37,926 nt of DNA from AP-16 sp036395835 (lineage in GTDB: Bacteria; Pseudomonadota; Alphaproteobacteria; Rhizobiales; Xanthobacteraceae), in contig DASWCW010000266.1 of assembly GCA_036395835.1 (NCBI GenBank), forward strand, positions 1 to 37,926. The letters are read 5' to 3'. The notes beneath the pieces are model-generated. The model did no database searches. It saw only the letters and a list, made by a program, of their open reading frames with translations, and had not been told where the DNA came from. A program made the position numbers and the translations under genes. Numbering within the stretch: position 1 is the first letter of the stretch; every line of letters begins with the position of its first letter. This document shows positions 1-8,101 of this stretch, one piece after another.

Positions 1-81
1 GGCGGCGTTGGGGCTTGACTGCTCGGCGCGACCGAGCAAACGGGGCGACCATGCCGCAAATGCGCACCTAACGATGCTCGC

Positions 82-132
82 CAGTACTGAAGATACACAC
101 TCGTCGGACAACGTCCGACAGGTCGAGTACTG
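82..132. terminator. Nested inverted repeat after the island genes
   Basis: An outer pair CAGTACT (82-88) / AGTACTG (126-132) encloses an inner pair GTCGGAC (103-109) / GTCCGAC (113-119) with a 3-nt loop. It lies just past the stop of the leftward gene ending at 151, so it could end that transcript. No clear T-run follows, and it could equally be a recombinase binding site or an element end. A second small hairpin, GCTCGG/CCGAGC, sits at 21-37. Confidence 0.35.
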
Positions 133-150
133 GTTTCCTCAGATCATGTG

Positions 151-783
151 TCATTCCTCCGTATCATCCGTCTCGTCGTCCGACCCGACCCACACCCTCT
201 GCCATTTCCACAGCCCATCCTCGCCCACTACCCACTCCTCCTCCTCCATTGGGACGAGGTTGTCCTTGACCTCCCGCAGACCGTGGCGCACCGATTTCAT
301 ATCCACATCGGGATCGGCCGCCTTCACGACCGACCACACGAACCGGAACGCATCCTTGCCTCGCTCCAGGTGTTTGCCGACCGACATAAACAGCAAGTCG
401 TCCAGGCTCTTGATGAGGTGGTATAGCGGGGCGTTGTAGATTCGTCCCTGTCCCCGCTTCGTCACCACCGGGGCGGGAGTCGGCAGCAGCGGTTGCAGTC
501 GCTCGTAGAACCCCTTCGTCTTCGCCTCGTTCACCGCCTCCGCCCCGAAGAACTCCGACATCAGTTCTGTGATCTTGCGGCTCGTCACCAAGCGTTCCAG
601 TTGCTGATGAGCGGCCACGGCATCCCGGTCTCGCTCATTGAGAAATGTCTGGATATTGTGTTCAATACATCTCCGGATGGAATAGACGAAGACGTCATCC
701 AGCCCGAGTAACTCGGCATAGTGCCTGATGCCGTTGATCGGATCATTCCACTGCGATTCGGTCAGTCGGAAAATGTCGGTCAT
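151..783 (-). CDS. Hypothetical protein coupled to a serine recombinase
   Basis: A 210-residue protein that I do not recognise. It is predicted soluble, with no signal peptide or membrane segment. The first 150 residues are mixed and probably helical. The C-terminal 40 residues are strongly acidic and Trp-rich (a run of four Glu, then a tail of Asp, Glu and Thr). Its ATG (781-783) overlaps the TGA of the recombinase (780-782) in an ATGA junction, so the two are almost certainly translated from one mRNA. Base composition is less GC-rich than the housekeeping genes, which suggests arrival with the recombinase. An accessory role in the same mobile element is an inference from position only. Confidence 0.75.
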   Translation of the reverse strand: MTDIFRLTESQWNDPINGIRHYAELLGLDDVFVYSIRRCIEHNIQTFLNERDRDAVAAHQQLERLVTSRKITELMSEFFGAEAVNEAKTKGFYERLQPLLPTPAPVVTKRGQGRIYNAPLYHLIKSLDDLLFMSVGKHLERGKDAFRFVWSVVKAADPDVDMKSVRHGLREVKDNLVPMEEEEWVVGEDGLWKWQRVWVGSDDETDDTEE

Positions 784-1334
784 CGTCGGTCATTCCTCAG
801 GAGCCGATACACCGATGCTCGGCTGATGCCCAACTTGTCGGAGATCGCCGTCGCCCCCATTCCCCGCCGTCTAAGTTTCTTCACCTCGTTAGGGTCAATG
901 CTCGGCTGCCGTCCCTTGTAGACGCCCCTAGCCTTGGCGGCGGCAATGCCTTCCAACTGCCGCTCCCGTCTGATCTCGGTCTCGAACTGGGAGAACACCG
1001 AGAGCAGCCCCAGGAATGCCCGACCCTCATTCGTCCGCATATCCACGGCGGGTTGTTCGGTCGCAATCAGGTATGCCCCCTTCGTCTGCAGGTCTCGCAC
1101 GATGTCGTAGAGATCACCGACCGAGCGGGCGATCCGGTCAACTCGGGTGCAGACCAGACAGTCGCCCTTCCGAATGAACGAGAGCAGGTTCCCCAGTTCC
1201 TCCCGCCCGTCCCGGCTGGTGCCTGACGCCTTCTCGGCACGGATGATGTCGCAGCCCGCCGCCTTGAGCGAGGCGACCTGGATGTCGGTGTTCTGCTCAA
1301 CCGAAGATGCCCGAGCGTAGCCGAGCCTTGCCAC
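780..1334 (-). CDS. Serine recombinase (resolvase/invertase family)
   Basis: A 184-residue small serine recombinase, the usual length for resolvases and invertases. The catalytic domain (about 1-140) starts with Y6-x-R8-x-S10, where Ser10 is the expected nucleophile, and has the conserved VDRIARS segment (65-71) with Asp66-Arg67. A helix-turn-helix DNA-binding domain follows (about 155-182, containing AISDKLGISRASVYRLL). The start is GTG at 1334, chosen because AGGAG lies 7-8 nt upstream and the catalytic motif begins at residue 6. It overlaps the downstream hypothetical gene by 4 nt. Such enzymes resolve cointegrates or invert segments at res sites, and candidate subsites lie just upstream. 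No transposase is visible in the window, so the rest of the element is either lost or beyond position 1. Confidence 0.9.
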   Translation of the reverse strand: MARLGYARASSVEQNTDIQVASLKAAGCDIIRAEKASGTSRDGREELGNLLSFIRKGDCLVCTRVDRIARSVGDLYDIVRDLQTKGAYLIATEQPAVDMRTNEGRAFLGLLSVFSQFETEIRRERQLEGIAAAKARGVYKGRQPSIDPNEVKKLRRRGMGATAISDKLGISRASVYRLLRNDRR

Positions 1335-1610
1335 CGGTGTCTCCTATGGCTCTTGACCCAAGTAAGATATCGTCTCATATGGCAGAAAGCAAGGCAAAAA
1401 ACACGCTGTTTTCGACAATGTTTTCCGTGTCTTGGCGGTCTACCCTAAGGATACACAATCTGCACTAGTATTCCGATACTAATACTCTTTGCTTCAGATT
1501 GGAGGGTTTGTAAGTCTCAGAAATATCCTTTTAGGTTCAAAGAGCGCAGATGGCTGGTTCTGTAGGTGCTATCCTGTTGCGATTGTTAGGTTCAAACGCT
1601 ACGCCCCAGG
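1335..1610. other. AT-rich upstream region with candidate res subsites
   Basis: No gene is seen here. The stretch is near 45% GC against about 65% in the surroundings. It contains an inverted repeat TAGTAT-TCCG-ATACTA (1466-1481), two direct copies of TGTTTTC (1407-1413, 1419-1425) and an 11-bp direct repeat TTAGGTTCAAA (1531-1541 and 1586-1596) lying where composition returns to the chromosomal norm. Repeats of this kind upstream of a resolvase gene are where res or operator sites normally lie, and the 11-bp repeat could mark an element boundary. None of these roles is proven. Confidence 0.4.
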
Positions 1611-1880
1611 TCGAGCCCTCGGGCCTCTGCTTCCACCGCGGCGACGCATCCATGTTGACCGCTCCCCTGATCAAAACGCGCCCGCGTTCGATACGCTCGA
1701 CGCAGGCTTCCGGGCAAGCGGGGCCTGTTTTGCGCGGTTGCGGCGGAGTGCTAACACGGGCCGGCTGGAGCGCGGCGATGCCATCGCCGTTGCCGTCGGT
1801 GCTCCCAAGGAGCCGTAATGGGCCTCGGGGTGCTGCGCGACCGATCCAAGCTCAAGCACCAACCGCGAGGAGAAGGTTGA
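1611..1880 (+). promoter_or_regulatory. GC-rich foldable leader upstream of tupA
   Basis: No convincing gene lies here. The stretch can form several stems: CGGCGAT/ATCGCCG (1773-1779 with 1783-1789, 3-nt loop), GCTCC/GGAGC (1801-1805 with 1809-1813), an alternative GGTGCT/AGCACC (1798-1803 with 1855-1860), and CAACC/GGTTG (1860-1864 with 1875-1879) whose loop holds the ribosome binding site of tupA. The second and third stems compete for the same bases. A structured leader over an oxyanion-binding gene recalls molybdenum/tungsten-cofactor riboswitches (Rfam MOCO_RNA_motif), but I cannot confirm that consensus by eye. Confidence 0.3.
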
Positions 1881-2711
1881 ATGTTGAATCGTCGCATCGT
1901 GCTGCTCGCGGCCGTGCTCGCGCTGTCCATCGGGAGCGCTGCACTAGCGCAGGACAAGTCGATCGTGGTCGCGTCGACCACCTCGACGCAGGATTCCGGC
2001 CTGTTCGGCCGCATTCTCCCGCTGTTCAAGGCCAAGACCGGGATCGACGTGAAGGTGGTCGCGCAGGGAACCGGCCAGGCGCTCGATACCGCGCGCCGCG
2101 GCGATGCCGACGTGGTATTCGTGCACGCCAAGGAGCAGGAGGAAAAATTCCTGGCCGAAGGCTACGGGGTCAAGCGCTATCCGGTCATGTACAACGACTT
2201 CGTTCTGGTCGGGCCCAAGGGCGACCCGGCCGGCATCGCGGGCACCAAGGACATCGTGGCCGCGCTCGAAACCATCAAAACGAAACACATTGCGTTCGTC
2301 TCGCGCGGCGATCGCTCCGGCACCCATCAGGCCGAGTTGAAGCTGTGGAAGATCACGGGCATCGACATCGCGAAGGATCGGGGCGCCTGGTACCGCGAGA
2401 TCGGCCAGGGCATGGGCGCTACCTTGAATACCGCGGCGGCGATCAACGCCTATACGATCTCCGATCGCGGCACTTGGATCTCGTTCAAGAACAAGGCCGA
2501 TCTCGTCATCGCCGTAGAAGGCGACAAGCGCCTGTTCAACCAATACGGCGTCATGCTGGTCAATCCGGCGAAGCACCCGCACGTGAAGAAGGAGCTTGGC
2601 CAGCAGTTCGTCGACTGGCTGGTTTCGCCCGAGGGCCAGAAGGCGATCGCCGACTACAAGATCGACGGCCAGCAGCTGTTCTTTCCCAACGCCGACACGC
2701 CGGGCGCGTGA
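1881..2711 (+). CDS. tupA: Tungstate ABC transporter substrate-binding protein
   Basis: A 276-residue periplasmic binding protein with a Sec signal peptide (about 1-23, ending ALA-Q). The mature start carries the TupA-type TTSTQDSG segment (33-40), followed by AQGTGQAL (61-68), GDADVVFVH (74-82) and SRGDRSGTH, the residues that line the oxyanion pocket in this family. Length matches TupA. The ATG at 1881 follows GAGGAGAAGG. The partner genes tupB (permease) and tupC (ATPase) are absent: the next gene is smc on the opposite strand. It must work with components encoded elsewhere or be a leftover. Specificity for tungstate over molybdate is inferred from family motifs. Confidence 0.88.
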   Translation: MLNRRIVLLAAVLALSIGSAALAQDKSIVVASTTSTQDSGLFGRILPLFKAKTGIDVKVVAQGTGQALDTARRGDADVVFVHAKEQEEKFLAEGYGVKRYPVMYNDFVLVGPKGDPAGIAGTKDIVAALETIKTKHIAFVSRGDRSGTHQAELKLWKITGIDIAKDRGAWYREIGQGMGATLNTAAAINAYTISDRGTWISFKNKADLVIAVEGDKRLFNQYGVMLVNPAKHPHVKKELGQQFVDWLVSPEGQKAIADYKIDGQQLFFPNADTPGA

Positions 2712-2862
2712 GCTCAGTTCTTGGATTTCGCTGTGATGAGATAACAGCTAAGGCTTGCAAATGTTTGCATTACTTGCACTTGAAAGTAGTATCGGTGCGA
2801 ATTGGACCGTGGTAAGGCCTTGATTCCGTTGAAAGTGAATATGAACGAAAGTGACGCCTTGG

Positions 2863-2895
2863 CTCGCTCGCAGCCTGCCGATCAGGCGTAGCGAG
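2863..2895. terminator. Hairpin between convergent tupA and smc
   Basis: CTCGCT (2863-2868) pairs with AGCGAG (2890-2895), with an inner CCTG/CAGG pair. It lies between two converging genes (tupA and smc) and could stop transcription from either side. No long T-tract is present. The preceding stretch 2740-2850 is AT-richer than its neighbours, contains GCAAA-TG-TTTGC, and shows no gene. Confidence 0.35.
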
Positions 2896-2921
2896 TTACC
2901 CATCTACCTGCCGCGAATACC

Positions 2922-5900
2922 CTACACCGCCTCGCGCAGCTTCTCGGCGGTCTCGAGATCGACCGAGACGAGCTGCGACACGCCGCGCTCCGCCATGGTC
3001 ACGCCGAACAGCCGGTTCATCCGCGCCATGGTGATCGGATTGTGGGTGATGATCACGAAGCGCGTATCGGTCAGCCGGATCATCTCGTCGAGCAGGTTGC
3101 AGAAGCGCTCGACGTTGGCGTCGTCGAGCGGCGCGTCGACCTCGTCGAGCACGCAGATCGGCGCCGGGTTGGTCAGGAACACCGCGAAGATCAGGGCGAG
3201 CGCGGTCAGCGCCTGCTCGCCGCCGGAGAGCAGCGAGAGCGTCTGCGGCTTCTTGCCGGGCGGCTTGGCCATGATGTCGAGCCCGGCCTCGAGCGGATCC
3301 TCGCTTTCGACCAGCTGCAATTCCGCGTTGCCGCCGCCGAACAGGTTGGTGAACAGCTGCTGGAAATGCTTGTTGACCACGTCGAAGGATTGCGTGAGCC
3401 GCTCGCGCGCTTCGCGGTTGAGGCTTTGGATGCCCTGGCGCAGCCGCTTGATCGCCTCGACGAGATCGTCGCGCTCGCCCGTGAGCGACGCGTGCTGGGC
3501 CTCGACCTCGCGCAATTCCTCTTCGGCGCGCAGGTTGACGGCGCCGAGCCGCTCGCGGTCGCGCCGCAGTTTGTCGAGCTCGGCTTCGACCTCGGCCATT
3601 TCCGGCAGCGCCTGTCCCGGTTCGATCCCGGCGAGCGCGGCGACGCGCCCGGGCCCGACTTCGAGCAGCTCCTGGATTTCGTGCGCGATGTCGGTCAGGC
3701 GATTCCTGGCGCCGGCGAAGCGCTCCTCGGCGCGCGCCGCCTCCTCGCGCGCTTGCCCCATCTTGTCGAGCGCGGCGCGGGCGGCGCGGTCGGCCTACGC
3801 GAGCCGTTGCTCGGCTGCCGCGAGCTCGTCGGCCGCGGCGCGGCGCTTGGCTTCCGCAGCCTCGATCTCGTCGATCAGCGCCCGGCGTTTTTCGGCGAAC
3901 ACCGCCGGCGCCGTGTCGAGCGACTGACGCTCGGTCGCGGCCTCGGCGCTGCGCAGCTCGAGCGTCGCGATCTGGCCTTTGGCGAGGTTCGCCCGCTCCT
4001 GCCACTCGGTCTGCTCGGCCGCGATCGCATCGAGCCGGCGCTCGCGCAGCTCCGCCTCGCGCGCCAGCGCCTGAGCTTCGCCGCGCGCCTCGGCGAGCGC
4101 CGCGCGCCTTTCCGATACCTCGCCGCTTGTTTGCGTGAGCTCGGCTTCGAGTCCGGCCGCCGCCGGCAGCGCCTCGAGCGCCTCGGTCACGTCGCGCCTC
4201 GCTGCGATCGCCTCGTCGCGGCTCGCGGCCAGGCGAATTTTCGCTTCGGCGAGCGCCGAGAGGCGCGCCGTGATGCGGCTCGCCTCGCGCTCCGCCGCGG
4301 CGTGACGATCGCGCGCTTGATCGGCATCGCCCTGCGCCTCGCGCCGGCGCGCGCGCGCCTGCGCCTCCGCCGCCACCGCGGCATGGAGCTCGGCTTGCGC
4401 GCGCTCGACCCCTTCGCGTTTTTGGCCGATCTCGGCGCGCGCCGCGGCGAGCTCGCACTCGAGATCGCCCAGCCGGTTGCGCTGGGCGAGGCGCCGCGCC
4501 GCCGGAGTTTGCGCATTCGCGGCGGCCGCGAAGCCGTCCCAGCGCCACAGGTCGCCTTCGCGCGAAACCAGCCGCTGGCCGGGCTTGAGCTCGCGGGCGA
4601 GCCGCGGACCGTCGGCGCGGTCGATGACGCCGATCTGCGCCAGCCGGCGCGACAGCTCGGCGGGCGGGACCACGTAGCGCGACAGCGGCTCCGCGCCCGC
4701 CGGGAGTGCCGGATCGGCCGGATCGACCGGGGCGCCCGCCCAACGGATCGGGGCGGAGGGCTCGATTGGATGATCGAGATCGTCGCCGAACGCGGCGCCC
4801 AGTGCGGCCTCGTAGCCTTTTTCGACCATCACCAGGTCGATCGCCGGCGGCCACAGCTTCTGGGCTTCGACGTCGAGCAGCTTGGCGAGGGTCCGGGTCT
4901 CGGTCTCGAGGCGCTGCATGCGGCGCTCGGCCTGTTCGAGCGGGGTTTTGGCGGCGTCGAGCCCCTGCCGCGCCGTCGATTGCGCCGCCTCCGCCCGCAG
5001 CGCCTCCGCCTCCGCCTCGGCAACCGCGCGCTGCGCGTGCTCGACCGCCGCCGCGAGCTCCGGCAGCTCGCTCGATTCGCCGCCCTGGCGCTCCAGCGCT
5101 CCGAGCTCGCGCTCGACTTCGCCGATCTGGCCCTCGAGCCGGATCAGACGCTCGGAATGTTCGCGCAAGGCCCGCTGCAGCTGATTGCGGCGCGCAGAAA
5201 GATCCGCCAGCGCCGCGGTGATCTCGGCCGAGCGCTGCTCGGCGATCGCGAGCGCGGCCTCCGCCTCGCCCACGCGCGCCGCGACCGCGCCATGACGGTC
5301 CGCAGCCGCGACGCGCTCGGCCGTGAGCGCGCTCTCCTCCTGCGCCAGCCGAAAGAGCGCCGCGTCCGCGTCCTGCGCGAGCCGGCGCTCGCGCTCGAGC
5401 GCCTCGGCGAGCTGCAAGAGCCGCAGATCGAGCTCGGCGATGCGCTCCTTGGCGCGCGCCTCCTCGCGTTCGAGCGCGTCGCGGGCAAGATTGAGCCGCT
5501 GCAGCGATGCGGCGGCCTTCGCCTCGGCCTCGCGCAGCGGCGGCAGCGAGGCGACCGCGAGCGCCTGGTGCCGGGAAGCCTCCGCCTGCGTCCCCGTCGC
5601 TTCGGCGACGAGGCGCACGCCCAGATCCTTGGCGCGCTCGGCTTCGGCGACTTGGGCATTGGCGGCGAGCCAGCGCAGATGGCACAGCGTCGCCTCGGCC
5701 TTGCGCACCCCGGCGGAGACGGCGCGATAGCGCACCGCCTGGCGGGCCTGGCGCTTGAGCGCATCGATCTGCGCCGCGAGCTGCGCGATCACGTCGTCGA
5801 GCCGGCCAAGATTGTGCTCGGCCGCATTGAGGCGCAATTCCGCCTCGTGCCGCCGCGCATGCAGCCCGGCCACGCCGGCCGCTTCCTCGAGCACGCGCCG

Positions 5901-6380
5901 ACGCTGCTCGGGCTTGGCCTGAACGATCTCGCCGATGCGGCCCTGGTGCACGAGCGCCGGCGAGCGCGCGCCGGTCGAGGCATCGGCGAACAGGATCTGC
6001 ACGTCGCGGGCGCGCACCTCGCGGCCATTGACGCGATAGGTCGAGCCGGCCTCGCGCTCGATCCGGCGCGAGACCTCGAGCGCGTCCTGCTCGTTGAATT
6101 GCGCCGGCGCGGTGCGGTCGGAATTGTCGAGGAAGAGCATGACCTCGCCGGTGTTCCGCGGCGGCTGGCTGGTGCTGCCGGCGAAGATCACGTCGTCCAT
6201 GTCGGCGGCACGCATCGCCTTGTGCGATGCTTCTCCCATCACCCAGCGCAGCGCCTCGACGAGGTTCGATTTGCCGCAGCCGTTCGGCCCGACGATGCCG
6301 GTGAGCCCCGGCTCGATCGTCATGTCGGTCGGCTCGACGAAGGACTTGAATCCGACCAGGCGCAGCTTGCTGAGCTTCAT
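2922..6380 (-). pseudogene. smc: Chromosome partition protein SMC, split by one in-frame TAG
   Basis: This encodes the SMC ATPase of the SMC-ScpAB condensin, which loads on and compacts the chromosome. From ATG at 6380 the frame runs 861 codons, meets TAG at 3795-3797, and continues in the same frame to the normal stop at 2922. Counting the TAG, it spans 1152 codons, the usual length for alphaproteobacterial SMC. The N-terminal head has Walker A GPNGCGKSN (31-39). Long coiled coils flank a central hinge. The C-terminal head has signature LSGGEQ (about 1051-1056) and Walker B ICVLDE (about 1075-1080). The TAG sits in the second coiled-coil arm, so the first product would lack the signature and Walker B. 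An internal ATG at 3761 could start the tail. Since smc is important for growth, a base error, suppression or a very recent mutation are all possible. Confidence 0.93.
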
Positions 6381-6577
6381 GGGCCGGCCTCGATCGGATC
6401 AACGGCGGTCCGTGCCGCAGCGGTTCGCCGCCGGGCGCGCCAAAATTCCGGGGCGAGCGCGTCGGGAATCATCAGGAAGTGCCGCATCGCGCCGGAGAAT
6501 GAATCGAGGAATGCCGCCGACGCAACCGGGGTCCGGCGTTTTCCGAAATTTTTGCATCGCAATATATCGGGCTCCCG

Positions 6578-6600
6578 GCGCCCGAAGGCCGTTCGGGCGC
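6578..6600. terminator. Strong hairpin between dsbA-like gene and smc
   Basis: A 9-bp stem GCGCCCGAA (6578-6586) / TTCGGGCGC (6592-6600) with a 5-nt loop lies in the 246-bp gap. The gap otherwise shows no gene and would have to hold the smc promoter. On the minus strand a T-run (6615-6620) precedes the hairpin rather than following it, so classical intrinsic termination of the dsbA-like gene is uncertain. Confidence 0.4.
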
Positions 6601-6626
6601 AGCCCCGGCAGAGCAAAAAACCCTTA

Positions 6627-7268
6627 TCAGCTCTTGAGATACGGCTGGAGCAGCTTCTCGGTCTCTTCGAGGGTCATTTCGCCGCGGTGGATCTTTCCGT
6701 TGATGAAAAAAGTCGGCGTCGAGTTCACGCCGAACTTCTCCGCCCCGCGCTGACGCACCCAATCGATGCCGTCGAGCACCTTCTGATTCGCGAGGCATTC
6801 GTCGAAGCTCTGCTGGTTGAAGCCCAATTGCCTGGCGACCGCGAGCAGTTGCGGCAGCGGATCGCGAACGAACGCCCACTTCTGCTGGGTCTGGAATAGC
6901 GCGTCGACGACGTCGTAATATTTGTCGTCCGCGCAGCGCGCCAGCATGAAGCCCGCCGCAGCCAGCGGGTCGAGCGGGAACTCGCGCAGGATGTAGCGGA
7001 CCTTGCCGGCGTCGATGTAGCGGGACTTCACCGTCGGAAGGACCTTGACGGCGAAATTGGCGCAATGGCTGCAGGTCATCGACGCATATTCGATCAGCGT
7101 GACCGGAGCGTCGGCCTTGCCCAGCGCCGGCTCGCCGAGCGGACCCGCCTGCATCAGCTCTTCGTCCGATGGCGCCTGGGCGAAGGCCGGCAGCAGGAGG
7201 CCGACAAGCGCCGTTTCGGCGGCGAGGAAGCCGAGCGCGGTCGCGCAGAACGTGCGGCGGGTGATCAT
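6627..7268 (-). CDS. DsbA-family thiol:disulfide oxidoreductase
   Basis: A 213-residue exported thioredoxin-fold protein. It begins with a signal sequence (about 1-31, RRTF near the start, hydrophobic core, AFA-Q) that is Tat-like but could be Sec. The thioredoxin domain has the active site C66-S-H-C69 and the later cis-proline loop NSTPTFFING. It should act in the periplasm on cysteines of exported proteins; CSHC is a DsbA/DsbG-type centre in the Thioredoxin_4 group. It lies between the DUF721 gene and smc, all leftward, an order common in Bradyrhizobium relatives. ATG at 7268 is chosen because it gives the complete signal peptide. Oxidase against isomerase activity cannot be told from the sequence. 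Confidence 0.9.
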   Translation of the reverse strand: MITRRTFCATALGFLAAETALVGLLLPAFAQAPSDEELMQAGPLGEPALGKADAPVTLIEYASMTCSHCANFAVKVLPTVKSRYIDAGKVRYILREFPLDPLAAAGFMLARCADDKYYDVVDALFQTQQKWAFVRDPLPQLLAVARQLGFNQQSFDECLANQKVLDGIDWVRQRGAEKFGVNSTPTFFINGKIHRGEMTLEETEKLLQPYLKS

Positions 7269-7369
7269 GCGGCGAAATCCTCGAATGGGTGCGATCTCCG
7301 GGCCGCTCGCTAGCCTGATTTATCCGCTCAGGCAAGCAGGCCTCTCGGCCGAAAGCGGGGCAGCCCGCC

Positions 7370-7846
7370 TCACGTTCGCTTGATGGCGGCACCGAGCCGC
7401 GCCAGCGCCTGGCGCAGATTCGCATCGGCGACGTCGGTCAGCGTTGCCTCGACCGCGGCGGTGCGCTCCGGGTTCGGCGCGGTGACGGGCTTTGCTTCGT
7501 GGCGAAAGATCAGCGGCGCCTGGCGCAAGGCGATGCGCGAGATCGCGCGCCAGCCGAAAAAGCGGTTGACGCGCTCGATGATCAGGCCCGACAGATGCTG
7601 GATCTCGATCGCGACCGGACCCTCCACGCGCAGCACCAGGGTCGCGGGTTCCGGGTTTTCCGCGTCCTGGTGGCGCGCCCATTGGATTTTGACCGGCTCC
7701 GCGTGCGCTGCGATCTCCGGGCCGACGATCTCGGTCCAGCGGCTGACGAGCTCGGTCGAGGCAAAACCGTGCCGCGCCAGAGTCTTCGACAGACAGCGGC
7801 CGATCAGATCGCCGAGGCGCCGCGCCTGCGGGAAGGACTTGTTCAC
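7370..7846 (-). CDS. DUF721 (DciA-like) protein
   Basis: A 158-residue cytoplasmic protein of the DUF721 family. The N-terminal half shows the family pattern (LGDLIGRCLSKTLARHG, then a conserved WTEIVGPEIAAHAEPVKI segment), followed by a KH-like part that includes LVLRVEGPVAIEIQHL. Some family members (DciA) load the replicative helicase DnaB. Whether this one does is an inference. The GTG at 7846 is chosen because upstream sequence in frame becomes low-complexity repeat DNA, and AGAGG lies about 10 nt before it. It precedes the dsbA-like gene by 101 bp on the same strand. Confidence 0.85.
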   Translation of the reverse strand: MNKSFPQARRLGDLIGRCLSKTLARHGFASTELVSRWTEIVGPEIAAHAEPVKIQWARHQDAENPEPATLVLRVEGPVAIEIQHLSGLIIERVNRFFGWRAISRIALRQAPLIFRHEAKPVTAPNPERTAAVEATLTDVADANLRQALARLGAAIKRT

Positions 7847-7939
7847 CGGGACGACCTCTGCGACACGAAAGCATGAGTCTAGCAGGCGGGGACAAGCGCC
7901 GGAAGCACGCGCGGGCAGCGCTACCAACTGGGCCTGTTC

Positions 7940-8063
7940 CCTCCCCCCCTTGTGGGGGAGGGTTAGGGAGGGGGGTGGATTTGCGCCTCGGCGATTCGAG
8001 ATCACCCCCCTCCGGACTCGCGCCGAAACGGCGCGAGTCGGCCTCCCCCACAAAGGGGGGAGG
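7940..8063. repeat. MITE-like palindromic element
   Basis: A 124-bp non-coding element with 22-bp terminal inverted repeats (7940-7961 against 8042-8063) that match at 21 of 22 positions and consist of C-runs and G-runs around TTGTG/CACAA. Inside is a perfect 10-bp hairpin, GACTCGCGCC/GGCGCGAGTC (8015-8039), and a further GGGAGGGGGGTG / CACCCCCCT pairing. Elements of this make-up are scattered through rhizobial-type genomes. It sits between the divergent DUF721 and mutY genes and must overlap or adjoin both promoters. It encodes nothing itself, although it opens spurious frames rich in Pro and Gly. Confidence 0.75.
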
Positions 8064-8101
8064 CAACCGGAGTATGCGGCACGACCGAGCCAACAATATG
8101 T

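Noticed and set aside
1586..1610. GGTTCAAAC resembling a tRNA T-loop, possible attachment site
   Set aside because: The flanking bases cannot form a T-stem and no acceptor or anticodon arm can be drawn.
1489..2815. Plus-strand frames before and across tupA
   Set aside because: They show no recognisable family, have Arg/Pro-rich composition and are out of frame with the clear TupA protein; the region 1611-1880 is better read as a leader.
2896..6402. Open frame of 1168 codons on the minus strand overlapping smc in another frame
   Set aside because: It is a shifted shadow of smc without motifs. Its only merit is lacking a stop at 3795, which reflects GC content.
3042..6899. Open frame of 1285 codons on the plus strand across smc
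   Set aside because: It is antisense to the smc reading frame, rich in Arg, Gly, Ala and Leu from high-GC codon shadowing, and has no domain pattern; SMC motifs lie on the other strand.
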